Positions 26,137-34,975 of a stretch of DNA of 64,000 nucleotides are shown piece by piece (within the stretch, counting starts at the first letter, position 1; every line of letters starts with the position of its first letter). Position numbers and translations under genes: made by a program. Source of the DNA: Bog-756 sp963769765 (lineage in GTDB: Bacteria; Actinomycetota; Acidimicrobiia; Acidimicrobiales; RAAP-2); NCBI GenBank assembly GCA_963769765.1, contig CAVYNA010000005.1:1-64000 (forward strand), written 5' to 3'. The notes beneath the pieces were generated by a model that worked only from the letters and a program-made list of their open reading frames with translations, ran no database searches and was not told where the DNA came from.

Positions 26137-26915
26137 GCGGTCCCTCCCGAGCTCGATGCTGTGAGCGGCTTGATCACGATGTTGACCCGGCGGTTCTCCG
26201 CCTGGTTGGCCGAGGACGAATTGGGCACGACAGGGTGGAACTGTCCGTACCCGAGGGTGATGACGTGGGTCGGATCGACGCCGTCAGTCATGGTGAGTCG
26301 TTCGACGACCGAGACCGAGCGCGCCGCGGACAGCGCCCAGTTGTCGGCATAGGGACCGCCGGTGATCGGCTGGTTGTCGGTGTAACCCGCGACATCGACG
26401 TCGTTCGGGGCTTTGTTGATGACACCGCCGGCCGTGTCCACGATCTGGAGTCCGAGGCCGGTGAGCTGCGCGGAGTCGGTCGTGAAGAACGACGAGTCGG
26501 CCACCAGGCCGACGACCAACCCCGCGCTTGACGAGTTGAGGGTCACGTCGTGGAGCAGACCCTTGGTCTGGAGCGCCTTGGTGAGGGACTTCTCGATCTG
26601 CTTGAGCTGGGAGGGCGTCGCCGACAGGGGGGCCGCGCCGAAACTCGGCGTCGAGGAGTTGCCGTTGACCACCGAGTCGCCGACGATCTTCGCATTGCTG
26701 ACCGAGGCGACGAACTGGCGGTACTTGGCCTGGTTGATCTTGGAGAGTGCGAAGAGCACGATGAACAGGACGAGCAGCAGGGTGATCATGTCCGCGTAGG
26801 TCAGGAGCCACCGCTCGGAGCTCGGACCACCGTGCCCGTGGCCGGCTGCACCGGCACCCCGGTCGCGGAAGGAACGACGGCCGGACGTCGGGCCCGGCTT
26901 GTCCACACCACTCAT
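26133..26915 (-). CDS. motB: flagellar stator protein MotB
   Basis: MotB, 260 residues. A Gly/Arg-rich cytosolic N-terminus precedes the single membrane helix with the proton-binding aspartate Asp42 in TYADMITLLLVLFIVLF. The C-terminal OmpA-like peptidoglycan-binding domain (VAGYTDNQPI, NWALSAARS, NRRVNIVI) anchors the stator to the wall. The start overlaps motA by 4 bp. Confidence 0.95.
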   Translation of the reverse strand: MSGVDKPGPTSGRRSFRDRGAGAAGHGHGGPSSERWLLTYADMITLLLVLFIVLFALSKINQAKYRQFVASVSNAKIVGDSVVNGNSSTPSFGAAPLSATPSQLKQIEKSLTKALQTKGLLHDVTLNSSSAGLVVGLVADSSFFTTDSAQLTGLGLQIVDTAGGVINKAPNDVDVAGYTDNQPITGGPYADNWALSAARSVSVVERLTMTDGVDPTHVITLGYGQFHPVVPNSSSANQAENRRVNIVIKPLTASSSGGTA

Positions 26916-27706
26916 GCCGCGTTGGCCGGCTCGTCGGCCAACGCAATGGACGGGCTCGTCCCCTCGTCACGTTCGGAGGGCGGCAGGAAGGCGAACAGCC
27001 GGTCCCGCAGATCGAGACTCGAGACATTGAGCTGCATGGTGAGCAGTCCCTCGATGACCATCTCGCGGTAGGCGATCTCCTCGTCGGACTGCCGCGAGAG
27101 CCGGTTGGAGATGGGCAGCCAGACCGCGTTGGCGAGCAGGACGCCCCAGAGGGTGGCGGTGAACGCGGTCGCGATCGCAGGTCCGAGCTTGCCGGGGCTC
27201 GCGATCTCGCCGAGCACGCCGATGAGGCCGATGACCGTCCCGAGGATGCCGAAGGTCGGCGAGAAGCCGGACATGTCCGAGAAGAATTTGATGGCGGCCT
27301 GATGGCGGCCTCGGAGCCCGTTGACCTCGGCCCCGAGCAGCTCGTGCACACGCTCGGGGTCCGAAGTGGAGGTGATGAGCTGGATCCCCTTCTTCAAGAA
27401 GAGGTCGTCGGTCTCGAGCTGCTCGAGGACGAGCGGGTTCTGGCGCACCTCCTTCGCCATCGAGAGCAGCGTGTCGATCGTCCCGCGCATGTCAGGCGAC
27501 TTGCCTCCCGGCAGGATCACCCGTTTGAAGGCCTTGAAGACCGAACCGAGCCTCTTGCGGTCGTACGCGGCACAGCTCGCGCCGAGGCTGCCGCCCACCA
27601 CGAGGATGAGTGCGGGGATGTTGATGAGCGACATCGGCTTGCCGCCGTCCATCGTCATCGAAACGACGACCGCCATGAGGGCGAACCCGATTCCCGCCGA
27701 GGTCAC
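26912..27706 (-). CDS. motA: flagellar stator protein MotA
   Basis: MotA, 264 residues with four membrane helices. Family segments are SLINIPALILVVGGSLGA, the cytosolic loop GLRGRHQAAIKFFSDM, PTFGILGTVIGLIGVLG and ATAFTATLWGVLLANAVWLPI. With MotB it forms the proton-driven stator. GTG 27706 overlaps the flbD stop by 4 bp. Confidence 0.95.
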   Translation of the reverse strand: MTSAGIGFALMAVVVSMTMDGGKPMSLINIPALILVVGGSLGASCAAYDRKRLGSVFKAFKRVILPGGKSPDMRGTIDTLLSMAKEVRQNPLVLEQLETDDLFLKKGIQLITSTSDPERVHELLGAEVNGLRGRHQAAIKFFSDMSGFSPTFGILGTVIGLIGVLGEIASPGKLGPAIATAFTATLWGVLLANAVWLPISNRLSRQSDEEIAYREMVIEGLLTMQLNVSSLDLRDRLFAFLPPSERDEGTSPSIALADEPANAA

Positions 27707-27972
27707 GTTCGGGCCTCCCGCACCCGGCGACCGGAAACGACCTCGCTCGGTCCGGGCCCTTCACGGTCGGTCAGTGGACCGCTGATCGCACGGGCGAGGA
27801 TCGCGACCTTCTCCGCACGAATGCGCTCGACGATGGCCGCGACCGGGTCACGCACCACCAGGTACGTGCCGTTGGTCAGGTAGACCACCGAGGTGGTTTC
27901 CCCTTCGACTCGCTCGATGTGGTCCTCGTTGACGTGCATCGTGGAACCGTCGAGCTTTGACAAGGCGATCAT
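27703..27972 (-). CDS. flbD: FlbD/SwrD-family flagellar protein
   Basis: An 89-residue protein with an FlbD/SwrD core in the first 60 residues: MIALSKLDGSTMHVNEDHIERVE, then VVYLTNGTYLVVRD and VAAIVERI. SwrD raises stator power in Bacillus; the family always lies next to flgE or motA. GGAG lies 6 bases before the ATG. It is the first gene of the flbD-motA-motB-fliM-...-flhB unit. The C-terminal 30 residues are not conserved in the family as I know it. Confidence 0.85.
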   Translation of the reverse strand: MIALSKLDGSTMHVNEDHIERVEGETTSVVYLTNGTYLVVRDPVAAIVERIRAEKVAILARAISGPLTDREGPGPSEVVSGRRVREART

Positions 27973-28010
27973 GCGGGGCTCCGATCCCGTGGGACTTCTC
28001 CCATCCTTCA

Positions 28011-28039
28011 GTTACGGCTCGCCGGCGGCGGAAGTTGAG
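28011..28039 (-). promoter_or_regulatory. sigma-28-like promoter of flbD-motAB-...-flhB unit
   Basis: Minus strand: CTCAAC at 28039-28034, 15-base spacer, GCCGTAAC at 28018-28011. Predicted start about 28004, 32 bases before the flbD ATG. The -35 sits in the loop of the upstream terminator-like hairpin. Confidence 0.78.
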
Positions 28040-28053
28040 GGCCGCCGGCGAGC
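28017..28053 (-). terminator. 13-bp stem hairpin after flgE, overlapping the next promoter
   Basis: GCTCGCCGGCGGC at 28017-28029 pairs perfectly with GCCGCCGGCGAGC at 28041-28053 around an 11-base loop. It starts 8 bases after the flgE stop codon. There is no U-run, as is common in high-GC actinobacteria. Confidence 0.7.
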
Positions 28054-28060
28054 GCGGCGG

Positions 28061-29320
28061 CTATGACATCTGCACCAGGGCTTGCAGGGCGACCGATGTC
28101 GAGTCGACGACCTTGGTGTTGGCCTGGTAGGCGGTCTGTGCCTCGATGAGATCAGTCAGCTCCGTTGCCAAATTCACGTTCGACCCTTCGAGCGCGCCAC
28201 CTTGCAGCGTGCCGAGCCCACCAGAGCCCGGTGTGCCGAGCTGCGGATTGCCCGAAGCCGCGCTCGGTGAGTAATAGGTGTTGCCCACCGCGTCGAGCCC
28301 GCCCGGGTTGGCGAACTGGGCGAGGGCGATCGTGCCCAGCGCCTGACTCTGGCCGTTGGTGTAGGTGCCGGTGATCGTCCCGCCCGCACCGATCGAGTAC
28401 GACTCGAGCGTGCCGGCCGCGTAGCCGTCCTGTGACGAGACGACGGCAGTCTGCGCGCTCGCGAACTGGGTCAGCGCGTTCTGCGAGCCGACGGCGGGGA
28501 AGTCGAGCTGCGGGACGGCTCCCGACCAGCTGTAGTTGCTCGGCAACACGCCGATGGGCAGCGTGGTCTGGCCCGCACCGACCGCAGCGCCGTTGATGGT
28601 CGCCAGCTGGCCGGTCGGGGTGAAGGTGACGGTCTGGGGCGCCGCCCACAGCGAGCTCGCGGCGCCGGGGACCGTGCCCTGCAGCGTCCACTGGTTGGGC
28701 GTGCCCGTCGGGGTGAAGGTGAGGGTGGCGGGCACCGCGGTGCCCAGCGCGTCGTAGAGGGTGGTCGTCACCGTGATGGGGCTCGTCGCGTCGGAAGGCA
28801 GGTTGCCGCCGAGGTAGGCGTTGTGGGTCTGCGAAGGCGCCTCTGCCGACCCGGCGATGATGCTGAGCGGACCAGGAGCGCCGCTCGTGTTTGCGCCGCC
28901 CGCCCATCCGAGCACGAGGCCGCCGCTCTGGGTGGCGAGGTGGCCGTTGGCGTCGATCTGCAGGTTGCCGTCCCTCGTGTAGAAGATCTGTCCGTTCTGG
29001 CTCACGACGAGGAAGCCGCTGCCTTCGATCGCGACCTGGGTGGGCACTCCTGTCTGGGTCACCGCGCCCTCGGAGAAGTTGGTCGAGATCGTCGACACCT
29101 CGGTGCCCGCGCCGATCGCGGACGGGTTGGTGCTGGCGAGGGTCGTACCCGAGCCGGCGCCTGCCGGTTGGAGCTGCTCGGTCAACAAGTCCTGGAACTC
29201 CGCGGTGGTCGCCTTGAAGCCGTTGGTCTGGGAGTTGGCGATGTCGTTACCGATGACGTCGAGGTCGGTCTGCATGCTGTCGATGCCTGAGGCGGCTGCG
29301 CTAAGGGAACGGACACTCAT
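28061..29320 (-). CDS. flgE: flagellar hook protein FlgE
   Basis: FlgE, 419 residues. The N-terminal rod/hook motif (SLSAAASGIDSMQTDLDVIGND, then NSQTNGFKATTAEF), the FlgE-specific FNFSEGA-like and IEGSGFLVV blocks and the C-terminal motif (VNLATELTDLIEAQTAYQAN) are all present. The ATG at 29320 has AAAGGAG 6 bases upstream. It is the last gene of the flgB-...-flgE unit. No FlgF or FlgG homologue is seen in the window, so FlgE is the only long rod/hook subunit here. Confidence 0.95.
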   Translation of the reverse strand: MSVRSLSAAASGIDSMQTDLDVIGNDIANSQTNGFKATTAEFQDLLTEQLQPAGAGSGTTLASTNPSAIGAGTEVSTISTNFSEGAVTQTGVPTQVAIEGSGFLVVSQNGQIFYTRDGNLQIDANGHLATQSGGLVLGWAGGANTSGAPGPLSIIAGSAEAPSQTHNAYLGGNLPSDATSPITVTTTLYDALGTAVPATLTFTPTGTPNQWTLQGTVPGAASSLWAAPQTVTFTPTGQLATINGAAVGAGQTTLPIGVLPSNYSWSGAVPQLDFPAVGSQNALTQFASAQTAVVSSQDGYAAGTLESYSIGAGGTITGTYTNGQSQALGTIALAQFANPGGLDAVGNTYYSPSAASGNPQLGTPGSGGLGTLQGGALEGSNVNLATELTDLIEAQTAYQANTKVVDSTSVALQALVQMS

Positions 29321-29399
29321 TGGATGCTCCTTTGGATCGATGTGATCTGGATCGGTGGTCTGGTCGATGGGATGCGGTGCGGTGGTGTCTGGACGGAGA

Positions 29400-29783
29400 T
29401 CAACCTGCGATGGTCTGGACGCTGGAGAGGGTGACGGCCATGCCGTTGACGTCGAGCAGGGGCCCGGTCGTGCCGTTGATGACACCTGAGACGACTCCGT
29501 TGACCGTGGTGCCGTCCGGAAGATTGGCCATCACGGTCTTGCCGATGAGCCCGACCGCCTCTCCCATCTGCGACGCCCCGGAGACGTTCTGGAGCTGCTC
29601 GACCTGGGAAAGGCTGGCGATCTGTGCCATGAAGTCCGCCGACGAGGTCGGGTTGAGTGGATTCTGATAGCGGAGCTCGTCGACCAGCAGGTTGAGGAAG
29701 GTGGCTGGGTCGAGCATGCTCGCTGTGGTGTTTGCGGCAGGGGACGCCGCCTGCCCACCGGTCGGTGTGATCGGCATGGTCAT
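29400..29783 (-). CDS. flgD: flagellar hook cap protein FlgD
   Basis: FlgD, 127 residues, the scaffold for hook assembly. The core LDPATFLNLLVDELRYQNPL, DFMAQIASLSQVEQL and the beta-type C-terminus VNGVVSGVI identify it. ATG 29783 has GGGAG 5 bases upstream. It is shorter than enterobacterial FlgD, lacking most of the C-terminal Tudor/FnIII part, as in other short Gram-positive versions. Confidence 0.9.
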   Translation of the reverse strand: MTMPITPTGGQAASPAANTTASMLDPATFLNLLVDELRYQNPLNPTSSADFMAQIASLSQVEQLQNVSGASQMGEAVGLIGKTVMANLPDGTTVNGVVSGVINGTTGPLLDVNGMAVTLSSVQTIAG

Positions 29784-29829
29784 GGAAGCTCCCTTCGCGG
29801 GGTGCGATGGTCGGTCACGGGTGTTCGAT

Positions 29830-31490
29830 TCAAAGGACGACATGGATGCGGTCGTCGGTCGAAACAGGCATTGACTCCGTCAACGAGGGCGCGGTCTGGT
29901 CCTGCGGCGCGGTGTCCTGTTCGACCCGGCCCGACGGATTCGGGGTCGAGCCGTTCCGGCCTGGCTGCCCACGGGGGTCGTCGAGGCTGACGGTGACCTC
30001 GACACCGTGGCCTCCGAGGTGCTCGCGGAGGGCCGGAAGCGACGCGGCGAGCGCGTCGTGCCCGGTCTCCTGCTCAGGGACGAGCGCCACCTGGAGCTGG
30101 TCGCCTCGAAGGGTGAGCTGGGCGTGCACCGATCCGAGCTCGGGTGGGTGCAGGCTGACCGTCACCACGTAGTCGCCGTTGCCGGCGGTCAACGGCCTCG
30201 AGATCGTTGCCGCCATCCCCTGCACGTCGAACGGGGCTCGGCCGACCTGAGGCGCCGCGGTGGCGACGGATGCCGGAGCGGCCGCTGACGTCGAGGGCAG
30301 GGTACGGACAGCGCCGGACAGCGGCGCTGCCGCCGACGTGGCGACGGTCGGTGATGCGGTGGTCGGTGATGCGGAGGTCGGGTCGGTCATCGTCGCGGTG
30401 GCCGAAGTGCCTGTCATCGGGCCGGTCGTCGTCGCGGCGGCCGAAGTGCCTGTCGTCGACACCGTCCTCGGAGGGGCCGACGCGACGGATGCCGTCGGAA
30501 CTGCGAAATGAGGGAAATCGCGCGGCGTCGACGTCGCAGATGGACGGGAGGGAGCTCCCGGCGTCGGCGATGGAGCTGCAGGTGGCCGTGTCGACATCGG
30601 TGTCGTCTCGGTCGACTGCACCGGGGCGTCGGTCGCGGTCCCGGTTGGGGACGGCCTGGCCGTGCGGACCTGGACCTGCACGCCGGCCGAGGGTACGGAT
30701 GCAGTCGTCGCCGGGGACGGCGGCGCCGGTGGCGGCGTGGGCGTCGCGGACCCACTGCCTCGAGTCGGCTCGACACCAGGCAGCGTGTGGACCCTCGCCG
30801 TCGCGTTGGGGTCGACCGTGGCCGCAGGACCTCGCGTTCCGTCGCCGCCTGCGCCGCCTGCGCCGCCATCGCGGCCTGCGCCGGAGGTGATCCCGGGTGC
30901 CGCGAGTGTCGCGGTCGGGTCGGTGCCGGTGCCGGCGTGGCGCTGGCGCTGGCGCTGGCGCTGGCGACCAACGGTCCCGATGCCTGGGCCGGTGCCGGTG
31001 CCGATGCCGGAGCCGGAGCCGGAGCCGCGACCAATGCCGATGCTCGGGCCGAAGCCGACGCCAGGGCCGGGGCCGATGCCCGGGCCGGGGCGATGTTCGC
31101 CTCAGCGGTGATACCGGTCCCGACATCCACCATCGGGCCCTTGGGTTGGGTCGTCGTGCTGACGTGGGCGGCGGCCTGCGGCGGATCGACCACCGGAGTG
31201 ACGACCGGCACCACGCTCTGCAGGGACGACGCCGCCGGGTGGACGACCGGTGCGGGAGCGGTCGCCTGCGGAGATGATCCCTGCTCGCCGTCCGCGTGCT
31301 GCTGACGCGACGGCGGCCGACGCTGACCGCTGCCGGCAGAGTGCGTCTGGTGCGCCGGAGCTTGACCGGAGAGCACTGCGGCGAATGGCTCGACCGCGCC
31401 CTCGGGCGGTGCCGCCGGCCCCGCGGATGCCGGAGACGGTCCCGCGGACGTGGCGCCCTGGGCCGGCACCGGTGCGGTCGCGCCGCTCAT
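29830..31490 (-). pseudogene. fliK: flagellar hook-length control protein FliK, apparently frameshifted
   Basis: The N-terminal half (MSGATAPVPAQGATSAG and so on) is a Pro/Ala/Ser-rich ruler region read from 31490. The conserved C-terminal export-switch domain (VVTVSLHPPELGSVHAQLTL, LREHLGGHGVEV) is read in a different frame down to 29830. The N-terminal frame turns arginine-rich after APAPT near 30920-30935, and the C-terminal frame is open upstream to that point (TDPTATLAAPG). A single base change there would rejoin them into about 553 residues. FliK measures the hook and triggers the FlhB switch. The region is very repetitive (GGCGCTGGC-type repeats), so a sequencing or assembly error is a serious possibility. 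Confidence 0.7.
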
Positions 31491-32620
31491 GCCCCCACCA
31501 CCGGGGAGCCCGAGAGCCCGGCAGCTGCGAGCACGGCCGGCACGTATGCCTGCGTCTCCGGGTAGGGCGGGATCCCTCCGTACTGTGCGACCGCGCCGGG
31601 TCCGGCGTTGTAGGCGGCGAGTGCATCGGCGTAGGAACCGAACTGCTGCGTGTAGCTCCCGAGCAACTGGGCAGCGCCGTTGATCGCCTGGGTCGGGTCG
31701 AGCGGATTGATGCCCATTCCGGCCGCGGTGCCCGGCATGAACTGCGCGATCCCCTGTGCGCCTGCGGAGCTGACCGCATTGGGATCGAAGTTGCTCTCCT
31801 TCGCGAGGAGCGCCGCAAGGAGCGAGGGCGGGATGTGATTGGCGGAAGCCGCCTGGTCGATGGTGGCCGCGTACTGGTTCGGCACGGCGACCGACCCCAT
31901 CGTGGTCGTCCCCGGAGCGGAGGGCGCGACCTGCCCCGTCGGTGCGCTCGCCGCGTCGGGCAGGACGCGGCGGATGCCGACGACCTGGTCGGCGGGAACC
32001 TGCTCGATCTGCACCGAGGTCCCCGTGTAGGGCGCGTCGATCATCTGCCCGTTGCCGATGTAGATCCCGACATGGCCCGGCGCACTCGCGGTGCCGTCGG
32101 AGCCGGCGAAGAAGACGAGGTCGCCCGGTTGCGCGGCCGAGAGGCTGGGCACCGCGGTGCCGACCTGCGCCTGCTCTTGGCTGGTGCGGGGCAAGCTGAC
32201 GCCGAGCTGCCCGTAGACGTACTGCACGAGCCCCGAGCAGTCGAAGCCCGACGGGCTCGATCCACCCCAGACGTACGGCGTCCCGACATACCGTTCGGCC
32301 GCGGTGACGACCTGGTTGCCCGCAGATGGTGCCGCGGGAGCGGCCGTCGCCGGACCCGCTGAGCCCTGCACGGCAGCCAGCAGGAGCGAGAGCAGCTCGG
32401 AGGACGAGCCGGTCGAGACCCCGAGGGTGCCGCCGAGGCCGCTCGACGTTCCCCCTGCGGCGAGCGCCTCAGCCAACAGCGTCTGGTTCGTGCCACCGGT
32501 CGCGCCGGCCAGGCTCGACGCGAAGCCCCCGGCGCCCTGGCTGCCCGTGGGCGACGGCGGATTGGCCAGCTCGGCGAGGGTCTGTTGGATGCCGGCAAGG
32601 GAGATGGGTGCGATGCTCAC
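31487..32620 (-). CDS. two-domain peptidoglycan hydrolase (NlpC/P60 plus lytic transglycosylase)
   Basis: A 377-residue protein coupled to fliJ and fliK. Residues about 100-215 form an NlpC/P60 peptidase (VTAAERYVGTPYVWGG, catalytic Cys in FDCSGLVQYVYG, His in GHVGIYIGNG). Residues about 255-365 form a soluble lytic transglycosylase domain (AALLAKESNFDPNAVSSAGAQG with catalytic Glu, then MPGTAAGMG and ALAAYNAGPGAV). The N-terminal 60 residues look like a FliE/hook-type export leader (SLAGIQQTLAELANPP). It would cut both peptide and glycan strands to let the rod pass the wall, the job FlgJ does in Proteobacteria. GTG 32620 overlaps fliJ by 4 bp. Confidence 0.9.
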   Translation of the reverse strand: MSIAPISLAGIQQTLAELANPPSPTGSQGAGGFASSLAGATGGTNQTLLAEALAAGGTSSGLGGTLGVSTGSSSELLSLLLAAVQGSAGPATAAPAAPSAGNQVVTAAERYVGTPYVWGGSSPSGFDCSGLVQYVYGQLGVSLPRTSQEQAQVGTAVPSLSAAQPGDLVFFAGSDGTASAPGHVGIYIGNGQMIDAPYTGTSVQIEQVPADQVVGIRRVLPDAASAPTGQVAPSAPGTTTMGSVAVPNQYAATIDQAASANHIPPSLLAALLAKESNFDPNAVSSAGAQGIAQFMPGTAAGMGINPLDPTQAINGAAQLLGSYTQQFGSYADALAAYNAGPGAVAQYGGIPPYPETQAYVPAVLAAAGLSGSPVVGA

Positions 32621-33054
32621 GGCCGCGCCTTCGCGATCGCGTAGCGGGTCGCGACGAGGTCGTCGAGCGCCTTCGCCTCGGAGCGGTCGAACTCCTCCTG
32701 CCAGAGCGCGCGCTGGCGCGCGTCGAGCCGCTCGATCATGGCGCACCGCTTGCGGGCGCGCTCCCACGCCTGGCGGGCGCTTGCCACCTCTTCGACCGCC
32801 TCGTCGACGTCCCGGGTCCGCAGCAGGCGGGTCGCACCCATCCGATCGGACTGGTCGCGTGTCCAGCTGACCGCGCCGGGGGACGTCTCTCCTTGCGGCG
32901 CGTCGAGTGCGGCGAGCGATGCACGAGCGCTCGCGAGCGCACCTTCGGCCCGGCGCAGTCCTGCTGTCGCGTCGGCGAGCGAGTGGCCCGCGAGCCGCTC
33001 TTGGAGTGCGCGTACCCGGGCGACCTCCTCGAGACGGAACCGGTAGGCCCTCAT
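32617..33054 (-). CDS. fliJ: flagellar export chaperone FliJ
   Basis: A 145-residue coiled-coil protein beginning MRAYRFRLEEVARVRALQE, the usual FliJ start, and helical throughout. It connects the FliI ATPase ring to FlhA. It lies directly after fliI (4-bp overlap). Sequence similarity is weak, and position plus the N-terminal motif support the call. Confidence 0.8.
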   Translation of the reverse strand: MRAYRFRLEEVARVRALQERLAGHSLADATAGLRRAEGALASARASLAALDAPQGETSPGAVSWTRDQSDRMGATRLLRTRDVDEAVEEVASARQAWERARKRCAMIERLDARQRALWQEEFDRSEAKALDDLVATRYAIAKARP

Positions 33055-34370
33055 GCCGCCACCTCGTCCCCCGCGACCAGCTCGATGAGCGCGGCCCGGG
33101 TCGTGGCGAGATCGGACGTCTCGCCGGTCGCCTGGCGGAGAAACGCATTGATCGCCGGGCGGAGCCGAACCGCGCGATCGACGGTCGGGCTCGTGCCCTC
33201 GACGTATGCGTCGATCTCGATGAGGTCGCGTGCGTCACGCCAGGCGGCGAGCAGCTCGCGCACTTGTCCAGCGGCCGCGAGGACGTCATCGGGTGCGATG
33301 GATGGCGCAACCCGCGAGATCGAGCCGAGCACGTCGATCGCCGGATAGTGGTTGGCCTCGGCGAGCGGGCGCGAAAGGGTCACGTGGCCGTCGAGGATCG
33401 AGCGAGCGGTGTCCGCGACGGGTTCGTTGATGTCGTCCCCCTCGACCAGCACGGTGTAGAGGCCGGTGATCGAACCGTGCTCCGCCCGCCCGCTGCGCTC
33501 GAGGAGGCGCGGGAGCAACCCGAAGACGCTCGGCGGGTAGCCACGCGTCGCCGGCGGTTCGCCGGCGGCGAGGCCGACCTCGCGCTGGGCCATCGCGAAC
33601 CGGGTGATCGAATCCATCATGAGCACGACGTCTCGCCCAAGATCGCGGAACCACTCGGCGATGCGCGTGGCGGTGAACGCAGCGCGTATGCGGACCATCG
33701 CGGGAGTGTCCGATGTCGCGACCACAACCACCGATCGCGCCATCCCCTCAGGACCGAGATCGCGTTCGATGAACTCGGCGACCTCACGACCGCGCTCGCC
33801 GATGAGCGCCACGACCGAGATGTCGGCGGAGGTGCCGCGGGCGATCATCGAGAGGAGGGTCGACTTGCCGACGCCGGAGCCGGCGAAGATGCCGAGGCGC
33901 TGCCCCTTGCCGCAGGGCACCAGCGCGTCGAGCGTGCGCACCCCGAGCGGCAACTGCTCGTCGACGAGGCCGCGCCGGAGCGGATGGGGAGGCGTACCGA
34001 CCACCGAGACGAGCTCACCGCTGAGGGCCGGACCGCCGTCCATCGGCCGCCCCAGCCCGTCGACCACCCGCCCGAGGATCGACGCGTCGAGTCGGAGCGG
34101 GATCGGCCCGCCGACCGATGAGGCGGGGGTGCCGGCGCGCAGGCCGTGGGTCTCACCGAGGGCGACGCACACGGCGCGGCCGTCACGCAGGGCCACCACC
34201 TCGGCCTCGACCGGACCGTCGTGGGTCAACAGGGAGACCCCCTCGCCGACGGCCACCTCGAGGCCTGCCAGCTCGATGGACATCCCGACGACCTGGGTCA
34301 CCCGCCCGTAGCGTCGGGGACGCGCGGCGGCACGGGCCTCGTCGCGGAGCCGGTCGAGCACGGTCGTCAT
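33051..34370 (-). CDS. fliI: flagellar type III ATPase FliI
   Basis: FliI, 439 residues, the F1-beta-like ATPase of the flagellar export apparatus. Walker A is GIFAGSGVGKSTLL at about 160, followed by IGERGREVAEFI, Walker B VVLMMDSITRFAMAQREVG, the PPSVFGLLPRLLERSGR block and VLVEGDDINEPVADTARSIL. It overlaps fliH and fliJ by 4 bp each. Confidence 0.96.
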   Translation of the reverse strand: MTTVLDRLRDEARAAARPRRYGRVTQVVGMSIELAGLEVAVGEGVSLLTHDGPVEAEVVALRDGRAVCVALGETHGLRAGTPASSVGGPIPLRLDASILGRVVDGLGRPMDGGPALSGELVSVVGTPPHPLRRGLVDEQLPLGVRTLDALVPCGKGQRLGIFAGSGVGKSTLLSMIARGTSADISVVALIGERGREVAEFIERDLGPEGMARSVVVVATSDTPAMVRIRAAFTATRIAEWFRDLGRDVVLMMDSITRFAMAQREVGLAAGEPPATRGYPPSVFGLLPRLLERSGRAEHGSITGLYTVLVEGDDINEPVADTARSILDGHVTLSRPLAEANHYPAIDVLGSISRVAPSIAPDDVLAAAGQVRELLAAWRDARDLIEIDAYVEGTSPTVDRAVRLRPAINAFLRQATGETSDLATTRAALIELVAGDEVAA

Positions 34371-34975
34371 GGAGAGTCCCCCGGACGTCCGGGTGCAAGG
34401 ACGGCGCGGAGTCGTTGGAGCGCTGCGGTGAGGTCGCTGTCGATGGTGGTCTCGCCGATGTCGACGATCGCGCCACCGCGCACGACCGTCGCATCGGCGG
34501 TCACCGAGATCGTTCGGACACCGGCCAGCTCGTCGAGCTCCCCGAGGACCGCCAGGTCCTCGGGGTGGAGCCGGACGGCCACCGGTCGTCCAGTGCCGTC
34601 GAGATCGAGCGCACGGGCGATCGCGTCGCGCCCCGGATCGACCGAGTGGGAGGCCTCGTGGCCGATCATGGCCTCGACCAGCTCGAAGACGAAGCCGGGC
34701 AGCTCGGTGTCGAGCTCGCTCTGGCGCTCCTCGAAGGCCCTGCGGATCGCGGCGACTGCATCGTCGAGCGAGCCGAGCGCACGTGCCACGTCGGCCGTGC
34801 GCTCGGATTCGGCCTGATCGTGGGCGGCGAGGGCCTCACCACGACCGGCCTCGTACCCCGCGTCGTACCCGGCCCGGTACCCGTCGTCGAAGGGGACGCG
34901 TCCGAGGTCACCGCCGAACGCCACGTAGTCGATCGGGCGCCCCGGGTCGCTCGGACGGCGCCGCACCTTCATCAC
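34367..34975 (-). CDS. fliH: flagellar assembly protein FliH
   Basis: FliH-like, 202 residues. The N-terminal region has the DGYRAGYDAGYEAGRGEAL repeat-like segment typical of FliH, then a helical stalk, and a C-terminal V-ATPase subunit E-like domain (VRLHPEDLAVLGEL, GAIVDIGETTIDSDL). It regulates FliI. It overlaps fliG and fliI by 4 bp. Confidence 0.85.
   Translation of the reverse strand: MMKVRRRPSDPGRPIDYVAFGGDLGRVPFDDGYRAGYDAGYEAGRGEALAAHDQAESERTADVARALGSLDDAVAAIRRAFEERQSELDTELPGFVFELVEAMIGHEASHSVDPGRDAIARALDLDGTGRPVAVRLHPEDLAVLGELDELAGVRTISVTADATVVRGGAIVDIGETTIDSDLTAALQRLRAVLAPGRPGDSP

Noticed and set aside
30940..31080. Short tandem GC repeats (GGCGCT, CCGGTGCC), CRISPR-like at first glance
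   Set aside because: Units are 6-9 bases without spacers and encode the Ala/Pro-rich FliK ruler. No CRISPR array or cas gene is present in the window.
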